From contig CM066916.1 in the NCBI GenBank assembly GCA_033964015.1, positions 15,540,501-15,604,500 of the forward strand: a stretch of 64,000 bases of DNA. Reading direction: 5' to 3'. This document shows, piece by piece, positions 1 to 10,060 of this stretch. The notes beneath the pieces were generated by a model that ran no database searches, was not told the DNA's origin, and saw only the letters and a program-made list of their open reading frames with translations. Position 1 is the stretch's first letter; each line of letters starts with the position of its first letter. The position numbers and the translations under genes were made by a program. This stretch comes from Scolanthus callimorphus. Taxonomy: Eukaryota; Cnidaria; Anthozoa; Actiniaria; Edwardsiidae.

Positions 1-231
1 GAAATCATCATAGGCCCCCCTAGATAAATTATGAATGCTCCCTAAATATATGAAACGTTTCACTTTTTTACCCGGGAGATCAAGGGTAAAAACCTGGAGA
101 CTCCCACCGGAAACCTGGAGAGTTGGCAGGGTTGGCAGGTATGCGGAGGCCCGTGCATTGTAATCACCCTGTCTATATCGATCGTCCGATCGATTTTTGT
201 TTTTGACACGAGAAAATAGAACTCATATCTT

Positions 232-450
232 CAAGCCACCGTGTAATTTTCTTTTTATTATATAGACAAACCAGAAAAAAATATTCAAAATTGATTTCCA
301 AGCACTTTTGTTTTGACCGATATCGATCCTCACTAGTGAGGATATGGAAAATATGTCACTCAGGTCCCGGATGTAGCTTCGTATGAGATCTACGAGTGGC
401 ATATTTCCCAGTAAAACACTCGTGTCTATATAATAAATATAATATATGGC
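232..450. repeat. One arm of a foldback element (CAAGCCACCGTG family)
   Basis: This stretch starts with CAAGCCACCGTGTAATTTTC and matches the left arm of the complete foldback elements at 55,820 and 57,299, including the internal CTCACTAGTGAGGATATGG and GTAGCTTCGTATGAGATC blocks. The partner arm is absent, and the sequence diverges after about 450. An open frame of 119 codons on the minus strand here is explained by the repeat and recurs in the other copies. Confidence 0.8.
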
Positions 451-599
451 GAGAATAAAAAGTCCAGATGCTAGGCCAAATATACCTCCAAATATGACCC
501 CCAAATCGTGTAGCAAACGGCAAATCACTACTAGAAGGCATATTCTGAGCTTGAAGATTATTTTGTCATTCACAGGGATCATGTGTAGAAGTAGGCCCT

Positions 600-1554
600 C
601 TTACAGCAGCCACTGACTACGTTGCTGATTCCACCACGATCGATCCATGAGTAAATAAATCTATACTTTGCCTTGGTCTTCTGTGTTCGTAGACGTAATT
701 TGAACTTTCATCGCTAGACAAAAGAGCACTTTATTTACAAAAGGATTCCTGGGATTTGACTAAATCACGACTTCTTTGTATATTAAGAAGGATTTACTTA
801 ACACCGCCCTCGTTACAGAACTAACCCATATATGGCCATATATTATTGCTTATATAGAAAATGGAAACAGTTTTACAATTTCTGTGTTTAAATCAAATGT
901 CATTTACAAACTTCGTAAGCGTGTTTTGTCACAAAGAATGCTCGTGAAGCGCGCCAATTTGTTTTGGCGGGTAAACGCGCTAAAATATGCAACTGTCATA
1001 GTACATAGTTCAGACAACAAAGCGTTTCATATGTCAGTGTTTGATTTATCAATAACATGGAGCGGCTTTGGAAACGAATTGTAATTGTATTAAAATGCCG
1101 GCACCAGATATCGAGGAAAAACAGGCCGTGATATTTGGATTTCTTTAAATTCAGGGGTATCTTTTTCCTAATTTTGCTATATAAAAGGATAAGGTAGTAG
1201 GGGGTCCAGAGTGTCTGGGCAGAGCATCCCCGTACAAAATATTTTGAAGTACCCCCTCCCCAGGATATTATAGACTATAATTCTTATTTTGAGTCCCAAC
1301 AATTGTAGAGTTGAGAAAAAAGGTGACTCACTCGAAATTCGAAATGAACCTAACTGCTGTGACTCGTGCGCAAAGTTGCAAAGGCAAACTCATGGTCAAT
1401 TTCTGTGCCTTTTCAGGCTCGTAACATGGGCTCAAGGATCAAATCCCAAAATATCGCCGGGATCAGGGCTGGAGTGGGGATCAATAGTTTCGAAATAGTT
1501 GTTTCAGGTCCGGATCAGGGATCAGAATTTTTATGAGAACAGGTATTATACATA
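600..1554. other. No gene recognised
   Basis: AT-rich sequence. A 102-codon plus-strand frame at 776-1,084 has no family resemblance that I can see, no flanking splice signals worth noting and low-complexity codon use, so I treat it as chance. Nothing else stands out. Confidence 0.5.
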
Positions 1555-1814
1555 TAGAGCGGTTTTCACATGACTGTCGTGAAAACAATACTTGCAATTG
1601 AGCAATCACTAGCCAATCAGAATCGAGACAAATCATGACTTGCACCTAAATGGCTTTTCTTCTCAGCCAATTGCAAGCCGAACCAATTACTAAGTAATTA
1701 CACAATTGTATTTACTACGGAATTTGATTGACTGAGAAAAACGAGTAGCCAATGAGAACGCAAAGCAATCGCAATTACATAACAAGTCTTGACAGTCATG
1801 TGAAATCCGCTCTA
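1555..1814. mobile_element. MITE, TAGAGCGG family, copy 1
   Basis: The terminal inverted repeats read TAGAGCGGTTTTCACATGAC on the left and the complement of GTCATGTGAAATCCGCTCTA on the right, over 260 bp. A second copy with the same ends lies at 54,670-54,913. It has no coding capacity and is presumably a non-autonomous DNA transposon. TA may be part of the target site. Confidence 0.85.
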
Positions 1815-2039
1815 AGGCAACAAATTGGGCTAAAGGATCAAAATACAGCCAAAAATAAGGGATCTGTGTGGCCCAAATAAAATACCATTGTTGAAAGTCT
1901 GTCTTTTATTTCTATTTTTAGAATTTTTTTCTTATTTCTCGATACAGTTTTACAATTATACATGGCCGATCACAGAACATAAAATACCTCCACTATTAGG
2001 CTGGGGCCAAACCAACTCAACATTTAGGATTTTTTGTTC

Positions 2040-2333
2040 AGGATCCGTATAACTTTGAAAACGTATCCGTATAAGTTTGAAAACGCTCTCGAAAGTGAAT
2101 AAAAACGAATCCGCATACATATCGTTTTAGTGTGGACGGTCGAATCCGGATAAAAATGAAAACGATGACGTCAACACTACCACTTAACTTGAGACTGTCC
2201 TTGCACACGTCAACATCAAATAAAATTGATCACTTGTTTGGAGCTAAATCTCCCGTCCACACTAACACGCTGCGAATCCGTATAAGTTTGAAAACGAACA
2301 CTTTTGAAAACGCGTTAGTGTTGACAGGGCCTA
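2040..2333. repeat. Degenerate inverted-repeat element
   Basis: Blocks of the type ATCCGTATAAGTTTGAAAAC occur near both ends, with GTGTGGACGG and its complement inside. The symmetry suggests a decayed MITE. The exact ends are not clear. Confidence 0.5.
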
Positions 2334-2467
2334 ATAGTCAGTGTTTAATAGTATCTACTAGTCATAATTAAAAAGAAGAATACAATAAAAATGACTTTCA
2401 TAGTGTATAGCAGTGCGTATTTTTGTTAGTATCTATTTCACAGTCGGATGGAAAACACTCTAATTAT

Positions 2468-2656
2468 TTTAGTCAAATCACACTAGTAGATCAATAAGTA
2501 TAGCCAAAAACATGTTCTGCTCTGGTCATTTGCCATTTTCTGGCTTTCAAATCCGACACTTTTCGCTACTAGTAGGCTATAACTTATAGCCGACTAGTAG
2601 CTCATCCAATCAGAACGCAGCATTGACAAATAGTCCACTAGTGTGATTTGACTAAA
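2468..2656. mobile_element. MITE, TTTAGTCAAATCACACTAGT family, copy 1
   Basis: The perfect terminal inverted repeat is TTTAGTCAAATCACACTAGT, and the interior contains a second palindrome around GCTACTAGTAGGCTATAA. Copies lie at 40,835-41,023 (opposite orientation) and 60,677 to about 60,790 (truncated). Confidence 0.9.
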
Positions 2657-3280
2657 TATATTTATCCACGGTAAGTTACCAGCATACGCTGATTTTCAAG
2701 TAAGCTTAAATCTATCATGAATATAGTAATTACGTTGAAATAAACACTTGACAAAATAGACAAGACAGTATATTGTTCAAAACATCATATCAGGGAATCA
2801 AAGAATAGCTGGGATGCAAGGAATCAAATTTTGCTTAAAAAATATTCTAATACTCATTGCACTCAAATATATAGTATATACATAAACAAAAAATGAAAGT
2901 ACTAATTAAAGTAATGCTAATTGCAACTAATAACGCGAATAACTTAAGCAATGTAACTCTATGTAATATAATTTAATTCTTTATAATAAGAGTATAAGCA
3001 ATAACAGATCTTTTGAAATGCACAATTTATTATTTGCACCACTTCGATTAATGGGTGAGTTTTGATATATCGTTGAGCATAGAATTATGGTTCGAAAACT
3101 GCTGAAAGATCTTCCGTTGCAACTATGTCTAACTTGACCCTATTTTTTGCTAACTTCACTGGACTATGTTTCCTACATTTCTGTTCACATACCGAGTTAT
3201 TTTAAGAATGATCGAGGAGCCAAGCAAAACCGAGGAAAAACAAACAGGAGGAAAATAAACAAAACCGTGCCACCTCTTTT
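2657..3280. other. AT-rich intergenic sequence
   Basis: No gene seen. A minus-strand AATAAA (plus-strand TTTATT at 3,026-3,031) is a possible but distant polyadenylation signal for the large gene that ends at 3,778. No closer canonical signal was found. Confidence 0.35.
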
Positions 3281-3282
3281 GA

Positions 3283-3752
3283 TGCAGCATTGTCTATACT
3301 AGGGGGGCATGTAGCGCTAACTGCTAACATCATTGTAGCAAGACACTTGATACTTTCCTTCCTTCGTGCTACCAAATTTAGCCACGCGAGAAACATTGCT
3401 GCGCGTGACAAATTTTATAGCAGGGACACAAACAATTTTTCTTCGCTAGACAAGAAACATTTTGTGTCTCCAAGACACACGCGTGCGATGTTTCCTAGTT
3501 TAGCCACTCGGGGAAACATGCAGGACACAAAATCTTGCGCGCTACTGTGTCCTAGTTTAGCCTATGCCATCGTTCTATAATGCTTTCCGCGCCGTGTTGT
3601 TTTGGTTTTGAAAAAGAAAAAGAAAATAACTGTTCAAAAACAAAAATCTCTCAACTTATGGCCACTCAATCTCTATTTTTTTAGATGTCAAGGATGTTAT
3701 GGACATAAACAACACGGAGCGCTAGCAATGCATTATAGAACGGTGTCATGGC
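3283..3752. repeat. Palindromic repeat in the likely 3' UTR
   Basis: The segment at 3,283-3,580 resembles 43,450-43,660 in the opposite orientation, sharing the TTTAGCCAC...GGAAACAT and ACACGCGTG blocks. At its right side CGTTCTATAATGC (3,571) is complemented by GCATTATAGAACG (3,729), which forms a hairpin. It lies directly downstream of the minus-strand stop codon at 3,778, so it may be transcribed. Confidence 0.55.
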
Positions 3753-3777
3753 ATGGGCCTTTAGCCTTTAAGGCTCT

Positions 3778-6700
3778 TTACGGCTTAGTCAGTTTAGAGC
3801 AGTTCATCCCGCTTGTTACGCACTTCTGGCAAAGCCTCCTGTGGTCGCGTCTGCTTACCACCACCTCCCTTGTACCTCCTGCTCTCGGTCGCTCCTCTAC
3901 CTCCCTCAACTTGCAGGGAAGACACTCAGACCTTTGTTGGTTCTGATCGCACTTGTAGCACAGCTGCCAGTTGCCTTTCCAACTTGTGGAGCTCTGCCAT
4001 GCGCGCTTGCATTTCTTACAGTAAAAACTCGCAAGGCAAGGCTCTGACCCAGTGTACTCCTGAAAGGTAACCAGCATTGCCCCTTCGTTGGACTCCACGA
4101 AATTATTCCATCCTCGCATCTTCAAGAATTTGATTACATTTGGCTTGATTTTCTGCACTCCGTCCTGAGAGTGATGCCCTGCGCCATAGATAATCTCTAG
4201 CCAAGGTTTTGTGAATGCGTTTAGACGGTGTTTGAGCTTAGTGATGGCTTCGTCTTCCTTCTCCACGTTTTCGCGCATGCGCTCCACCCGGCGTTGTACT
4301 TCATATTCTTTCAACCTTCTGTCCTTCATAAGTTGCTTCCTATAGTCACTCAAAAGAGCGTCTATATTCTTTGTGTGCTGACCGTGAAGATCGATCTCGC
4401 TCTCCGTTCGACTGTCATTGAAGAACTTAAAAATAGCATCCGAGGCCTTCCGGTGGCTAGCATCCATAAGAGGTGAGTATTCATTTTTGATCCGGTTGCA
4501 CCTCCTTTCCTCGGTATAGTCCTCATCTTCGATGGCTGCCATGGCTTTTTCTTTCCACTTAGCGCGTCCTCCGTTGAGAATCCCTCCTTGTTTTCTATAG
4601 AAGTTCCCTTCAATGATCAGTGACAGCAGCCTCAGAAATTCTTTCGCGGCGTCGATATCAAAATTCTTGAGATCAATATGAACTTCTCCATTTCCCATTC
4701 TATTGACTTTCTTGCCAAACAACTTGCACTCTGACTCTGGAAAGTGTAACTGAAGGACACGGTTGATATTTTGGATATTGGCATTGTCGGGACCAATAAC
4801 AGACCACCTAGGCACACCCGTGCACATTATACCCAGTGGCTCCGATACCATGTTTAGATACTCGTCTTGATGGAATTCCTCTATACGGATGATCGTCACG
4901 GACAACTTCTTGCCAAACGGTCTTCCATCGTAAAAAGCTTGAAATTCTTTCTGCCCAGCCTCATTTATACCGTCAATGCTAAAAGAGTATCCATTAGAAA
5001 AATTATGGCGCACCTGCAAGTCTGAATCCTCTTCCTCATTATAAACTTTCAAGGTCAGCAGTTTTTTCTTTATTTTTTTTGCAGATACTTCTTCACCGGT
5101 GCAGTCTAAAAGGTCATTTAAAGTCAGTTTGAGCTTAATCGTCGTCGCTTCTCCTTCAGACATAAGCATTGCACTGTCTTCATCCAGCGTTACATCCGAT
5201 CTCTCTGGATCAAGTGGAGGAGCTTTCACTTCGATGTCAAACATTGGGACCTTTATGTAGCTATCCCTGCCTCTGATCGATTCCAAACTCACGTTGTAGC
5301 TCCCTTTCTCGCTGAAACGGTAGTGAAATGTCAGCACAGATCCACAAGATGTGACATTTGTCTGCGAAATCGGGCCATCTGATGCTAAACGCCATTCGCT
5401 GGTATCTAGGTTAGTCCCCTCATCGAATTCACCTCGCTCTTCAACGCGGAACACACGTTCTTGTGTAGGGTACGACGAAACCAGCGGATCACTGTCGTCG
5501 TCTTCCCACGTCCACTCGTCACGGAAAACCCTCTCTCCCGTCAGATATGATACATAAATTGACTGGTGCTTGACAGGTAGTATTTCCACCAAAGGCCCGT
5601 TAGCTACTGTTAAGGGCGTAGATCCAACCTGTTTCCCATCGATAACGACATTTAATGTTCTACTGCCAGTAAAAAAAGGCGTACAAATTATCTCGCATAA
5701 CGAGGAGTCTTGGCCATCTAAGGCTCGGACGGAGTCCTCCTCTTTCTGCAGATTTCTGTCCCGGTTATAGAAATGGAGATCGCATATTAACCCTTCTTCA
5801 CAATCAAAGCAATCAAGCCGAAGATTCACTGAAATTCTTCTTTCTGAGAATAAACTAGTTTCACTGCAAAGCAAGGGCTTTCCGAATCTATCGTAAAGTT
5901 CCACCCGAAACTTGATTTCCTTTCCAATTTCATGCGTGTGCTCACGCAAACGACTGAGGTCTTGAGGGTGAATCCGCGAATTCGTGATGGACAGAGGAGG
6001 CAATATGATCTTCAGAGAAATCGACAAATCCTGTTTAGCTCCGGGAAATGTAAGATTCAAAAATGGCGTCCCGACTTTAAGGCAGCATATACCTAAATCA
6101 TAACACTTTAAACGAGAATCGTAACCGCAAGATTCCAGGGAAACAAAATCTGGCGAGTCCACTGAGATTTGTAGTTTATCATTCTTTGAAATGTTACCAA
6201 AACTGTCTAAGGCGTCCACCATCAACCGTGCAATTCCACCCCTATAAATTTGAGATCCAGTTCCATGGGCTTTGTAAACTGGCGAAATTCTCGAAAGCAC
6301 ATGAAGGCGTGCAGGAGAAGAGGGCTTTACCGTAAACTTGGCTTGAAGCGGATCGGAAGTAACTTTATATTTCGCTGATTCGGTAAAGTAAGGCACGAGG
6401 GAGTAGTTACCAGTAGTAGTCGCATAAACTTCAACCTCAAGAGAGATGGACGTATCACTAGAAGTATGGGGAATCTCATTCGAAGTCACACGCACGGTGG
6501 AAGATGATAGGGTGTTATCAATGTGGATCGTAGGCTTGGGGATCTCAACATTAACCTTCCCGTGACACTGCGTGTACTCCTTGTCAAGCGTTACAGATAC
6601 CCTGCAAACTGAAACCAAATTGCCTGCGATCACATTGCCTGTTAGTTTCATAAACATGACTTCAAAATCAGGTTCAGGGACCACATTTATGATAGGATTC

Positions 6701-8889
6701 ACTTTGCCAACCGTTTTGTTATTGAATGCTACCGACAATTTCCTGTTTCCAGCCACGGAAGGCGTGAAAGATATCTCACAAATTGAAGTGCCGCTGAGAA
6801 GTCTGACTCTGCAGCTTTGCTTCTCTTCTGGGACAGTGCATGTCTTGCAAAATGGATGGAATAAAAAAAGTTCCACATAGCCAGACTTAACGGCTTTACT
6901 CTCAAGAACAGGAAGTGGATTTTCAAAAATGTCGATCAATTCGACCCGGACCTTGATTTCCTTCCCAACCACGTGATTTTCTCCACACAGGCGAGTGACG
7001 TCATCCGAGCAAATGCGCGAACGAAATGCGGACACTGGAGGGATGATGATACTTAAGCTTCTGATAGTAAGAACTTGATGACATGCTGGGAATGAAAGGG
7101 TTATGACAGGTTGTCCAATTTGATTACCATGGATAACCACATCATAACATCTGGCAACAGAGTCAAAAGTACTGGATACCAACGAAACAATGTCAGGGCA
7201 TTCAATTGTGATTCGAATACTATCGTCATCTGAGACGTTACCGAAATTGTCTTGAACTTGAGCGCAAATGTGCGCCTTTCCTCCTCTATAAATTTTAGAC
7301 CCGACTCCATGGCCTTTGTAAGCAGGGGAGACACTAAGTAGCACAAGACGCGCTGGCGAAGATGGCGTTACAGCAAACTCAGCTTGAGAAGGATTGGAAG
7401 ATACTTTGTACTTTGTAGAGTTCGGGAAGCACAGGACAAGGGAGTAGTAACCGGCAGTAGTCGCATATACTACAACCTCAAGTGAGATGGATGTATCACC
7501 AGAAGTATGGGGAGTCTCCTTCGAGCTCACTCGGACGTCGGACGATGCCTGGGTGCTATTAATGTCTATCGTAGGCTTGGGGATGTCAACACTAACCTTC
7601 CCGTAACGCTGTGTGTACTCCTTGTCAAAAGTCACGAGGACTCTACAAATTACAGCTGAATTGCCTGCGACCATTTTGTCACTTAATTTTGCAAATATGA
7701 CTTCGAGTACAGGCTCGGGGACCACATTTAACATAGGAGTCATTTTCCCAAAATCGTTTCCATTTAATAAAATGGACAGCAATCGCCCCCCAGACGAGTG
7801 AGGCGTGAATGTTATCTGAAAGCTGGAGGTCCCCTTAATAGCTGACACTTTGCAATTCGTTTTATCTTTGTGAAGATTTGACACCATGCCATGGATAGAA
7901 ACTAGCTGAAGCTCAAATATCACAGGTACAACTGCTTGGCATTCAAGTGGATTCCCCAGAAGGTCGTACAGATCGACCTGGAACTGTATCTCCTTTCCAA
8001 ACACATGATTTCCTTTACATAAACGAATGACGTCATCGCTACGAATTCGCGAAAGTGAAGTCGACATCGGAGGGGTGAAGATTTTCAAGCTGGTTGAGAA
8101 AACGTCTTGACAATCAGGGAAAGTCAGGCTCATAATAGTTTGACCAGCTTGTGTACCCTCTATAACTACTTTATACGTTCTTGTATCAGTGTCATAGCTG
8201 ATGGAGTGTAAAGAGAAATACGGACTGGTATTTGCGCTGATTTGTACAAGTGTGTTGGAGATGTTGCCAAACACGTCCTGTGCTTGCATGTAAAACGTAC
8301 GTTTTTCTCCCCGGTAAATTTGATGTCCATCCACGTAAGATTTACATAGAGTTTGGGAAACGCTTGATAGGACTAACCTAGATGGAGCCAAAGCTTTCAC
8401 ATTGAATTCCCCATTAGCCTGTGAAATCATACGAACGTTTGTGCCATTTGGAAAATGGGGAGTGATGGAGTACTTTCCTTCAACATAAGCACATATATAC
8501 ACATTTAAAGTGAGGGACTCCTCCACAGTTCCCCTTTCTCTTAAATCCCCTTTTACAGTGAGTCTTGCAGTGCGATGTCCAGGTTCCAGGGAATCATTAA
8601 GTGCTTCTAGTTTGTGATCATATGCAGCACAAGTTGGGTTTGACACCGTTACAATGTCTTCATCGTGCAGATGTGTACAGGAGATCTGTGGTTTAGGTAT
8701 TTTAGCCATAATGTGGAGATTTTGACGCTTGTACTCTTCATTCAGAGTTACAGTAACATCACACACATGCGTCGTTTCGCCAGCTAACAGCTCATTGCAA
8801 ATGTCAGTAATCTGGACGTCAAACAGAGGTGGATGCCTCTTCTTTAAGATTGACTGGATGGGAGCGGATTTCACCAGAGCACGGAACAT
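3778..8889 (-). CDS. Filamin/Ig-like repeat protein with Smr domain and C-terminal 3CxxC zinc finger
   Basis: Single-exon frame of 1,703 codons from an ATG at 8,889 to a TAA at 3,778, with an in-frame TAG five codons upstream of the ATG. Residues about 21-1,098 form three super-repeats starting near 21, 392 and 739. Each has three beta-rich units: one with an IPKP motif, one with IYRG and D-FGN-S, and one filamin-like unit that begins SRI and ends in a G-x-V/F-G-x-x-x pattern. Residues 1,100-1,340 hold further Ig/filamin-like segments. An Smr domain follows: IDLHG at 1,499-1,503 and GAGHHS at 1,569-1,574, preceded by a helix that resembles the region found before other Smr domains. The tail has CxxC pairs at 1,624/1,627, 1,644/1,647, 1,656/1,659 and 1,687/1,690 plus a nearby His, which fits the 3CxxC zinc-finger class of ZAR1 and RTP proteins. 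There is no signal peptide or membrane segment, so a cytosolic or nuclear location is likely. Domain calls are by motif reading; the function is unknown. Confidence 0.9.
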   Translation of the reverse strand: MFRALVKSAPIQSILKKRHPPLFDVQITDICNELLAGETTHVCDVTVTLNEEYKRQNLHIMAKIPKPQISCTHLHDEDIVTVSNPTCAAYDHKLEALNDSLEPGHRTARLTVKGDLRERGTVEESLTLNVYICAYVEGKYSITPHFPNGTNVRMISQANGEFNVKALAPSRLVLSSVSQTLCKSYVDGHQIYRGEKRTFYMQAQDVFGNISNTLVQISANTSPYFSLHSISYDTDTRTYKVVIEGTQAGQTIMSLTFPDCQDVFSTSLKIFTPPMSTSLSRIRSDDVIRLCKGNHVFGKEIQFQVDLYDLLGNPLECQAVVPVIFELQLVSIHGMVSNLHKDKTNCKVSAIKGTSSFQITFTPHSSGGRLLSILLNGNDFGKMTPMLNVVPEPVLEVIFAKLSDKMVAGNSAVICRVLVTFDKEYTQRYGKVSVDIPKPTIDINSTQASSDVRVSSKETPHTSGDTSISLEVVVYATTAGYYSLVLCFPNSTKYKVSSNPSQAEFAVTPSSPARLVLLSVSPAYKGHGVGSKIYRGGKAHICAQVQDNFGNVSDDDSIRITIECPDIVSLVSSTFDSVARCYDVVIHGNQIGQPVITLSFPACHQVLTIRSLSIIIPPVSAFRSRICSDDVTRLCGENHVVGKEIKVRVELIDIFENPLPVLESKAVKSGYVELFLFHPFCKTCTVPEEKQSCRVRLLSGTSICEISFTPSVAGNRKLSVAFNNKTVGKVNPIINVVPEPDFEVMFMKLTGNVIAGNLVSVCRVSVTLDKEYTQCHGKVNVEIPKPTIHIDNTLSSSTVRVTSNEIPHTSSDTSISLEVEVYATTTGNYSLVPYFTESAKYKVTSDPLQAKFTVKPSSPARLHVLSRISPVYKAHGTGSQIYRGGIARLMVDALDSFGNISKNDKLQISVDSPDFVSLESCGYDSRLKCYDLGICCLKVGTPFLNLTFPGAKQDLSISLKIILPPLSITNSRIHPQDLSRLREHTHEIGKEIKFRVELYDRFGKPLLCSETSLFSERRISVNLRLDCFDCEEGLICDLHFYNRDRNLQKEEDSVRALDGQDSSLCEIICTPFFTGSRTLNVVIDGKQVGSTPLTVANGPLVEILPVKHQSIYVSYLTGERVFRDEWTWEDDDSDPLVSSYPTQERVFRVEERGEFDEGTNLDTSEWRLASDGPISQTNVTSCGSVLTFHYRFSEKGSYNVSLESIRGRDSYIKVPMFDIEVKAPPLDPERSDVTLDEDSAMLMSEGEATTIKLKLTLNDLLDCTGEEVSAKKIKKKLLTLKVYNEEEDSDLQVRHNFSNGYSFSIDGINEAGQKEFQAFYDGRPFGKKLSVTIIRIEEFHQDEYLNMVSEPLGIMCTGVPRWSVIGPDNANIQNINRVLQLHFPESECKLFGKKVNRMGNGEVHIDLKNFDIDAAKEFLRLLSLIIEGNFYRKQGGILNGGRAKWKEKAMAAIEDEDYTEERRCNRIKNEYSPLMDASHRKASDAIFKFFNDSRTESEIDLHGQHTKNIDALLSDYRKQLMKDRRLKEYEVQRRVERMRENVEKEDEAITKLKHRLNAFTKPWLEIIYGAGHHSQDGVQKIKPNVIKFLKMRGWNNFVESNEGAMLVTFQEYTGSEPCLASFYCKKCKRAWQSSTSWKGNWQLCYKCDQNQQRSECLPCKLREVEERPRAGGTREVVVSRRDHRRLCQKCVTSGMNCSKLTKP

Positions 8890-8943
8890 ATTGGATACAC
8901 TCTATACAGTATCGCAGAACCAGGCACAATCTTGCTGGGCACT
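8890..8943 (-). promoter_or_regulatory. 5' UTR end and splice acceptor of the large gene
   Basis: On the minus strand a pyrimidine-rich run, TTTTGTTCTATTTTTTACAG, ends at 8,942 and is a textbook splice acceptor. The 53 bases between it and the ATG would be 5' UTR and contain an in-frame stop. This implies one or more upstream noncoding exons at higher coordinates, which I could not identify. Confidence 0.65.
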
Positions 8944-9364
8944 GTAAAAAATAGAACAAAACAAAGTGATTAATGTGTGGTTATGGGATAGAAAATCAAT
9001 AATGAGACAAACAAACAACTCATTGATTTCTTTAAGAAATATGCAGCAGGCTTTGTAAGAGCAGGGTCCACATGCCGGTTGTCAGGAAAAATGTCTTCAA
9101 TCTGTCAATTGCCTAATTTTCTAGGATGACGAATTATTGCTTAAATAAAATTACATGATGGAGGCCAACTCCCCGGAGTTGCAGCTCGTCAGCTGAATAA
9201 TTACGCTGGATCCCAACGGCGCAACCGGCAGCCAAAGCCGCGGCCTAAGGTAATTCCTATGTTTTGTACAGCGCACTCTGTTCTGCGTATCGACACGCGC
9301 GCTATTCGTTCGAAAATGGCGTCATCCAGCGCGCGCATGCTAAATAGAAAAGCGATATTTTTGA
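8944..9364. other. Probable 5' intron or upstream sequence, no gene seen
   Basis: AT-rich sequence upstream of the large minus-strand gene. No clear donor site or promoter motif was identified. Confidence 0.4.
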
Positions 9365-9585
9365 CATTCTCGTACCCAGAGCTCCCCGGCTCGTCACTTC
9401 GCAGGGGAGGCTCTGGGGATATCCATTTGAGGACCTTCGCTGATTGGCTAATTTTGAACGTTGGAGCATGCTCTGAAAGGTCTTTCTCTCAGCGGCTCTG
9501 TATTAGATCTCGCGCATGCGCCAGTGGCTGTCACCAGAGCCTCCCCCGCGAGGCGACGAGCCGGGGAGCTCTGGGTTCGAGAATG
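9365..9585. mobile_element. MITE, CATTCTCGTACCCAGAGC family, copy 1
   Basis: The long terminal inverted repeats carry CATTCTCGTACCCAGAGCTC and GGGGAGGCTCTGGGGA, and the right end mirrors them. Other copies lie at 43,719-43,906 and 50,774-51,138. The plus-strand frames here are repeat sequence. Confidence 0.85.
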
Positions 9586-9956
9586 TATTTTTGAGTGCTA
9601 TATACTGGAATCGTATCAATATCTCGTCCACGATTTCTACAAAAAAGAGATATCATACGATTCTATATATAAGATTATTCAAAGCTTCATAGGAGGCTAG
9701 ATTCCGCTAAGAAAATAGCACGAAAAAAGCGATATTTTCGGCCGTATCTACCGACTAAACGCCTCGAATAGACTTGAATCCTATGATATCTCGTCCTCAA
9801 TTTACACAAAAAAGAGATATCATACGATTCTAAGAAATATATTGGGTACCCCATTCCACTCCCCCCCCCCCCCCCGTTTCCCTGTTAGGAAAAAAATAAA
9901 GAAATTCTAACGACAAGATTTTGAGCTTTCGCTGTCAGACAAAGCCCCTTCTGCAT

Positions 9957-10046
9957 AGTTCTGAATTTTAGGATAATTCTGAGTTATGGAATAGTTCTGA
10001 ATTATGGGGTAGTTTTGAGTTATAACTTCAACTTCAACTTCAACTT
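9957..10046. repeat. Short minisatellite (about 22 bp, TTCTGAGTTATGGGATAG type)
   Basis: About three imperfect units of GTTCTGA-TTATGG-ATA are followed by a run of ACTTCA repeats. The same 22-bp motif recurs at 12,297-12,440. Confidence 0.75.
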
Positions 10047-10060
10047 TATTATATCTTTTT

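Noticed and set aside
776..1084. 102-codon plus-strand frame
   Set aside because: No recognisable domain, splice context or repetition; chance in AT-rich DNA is likely.
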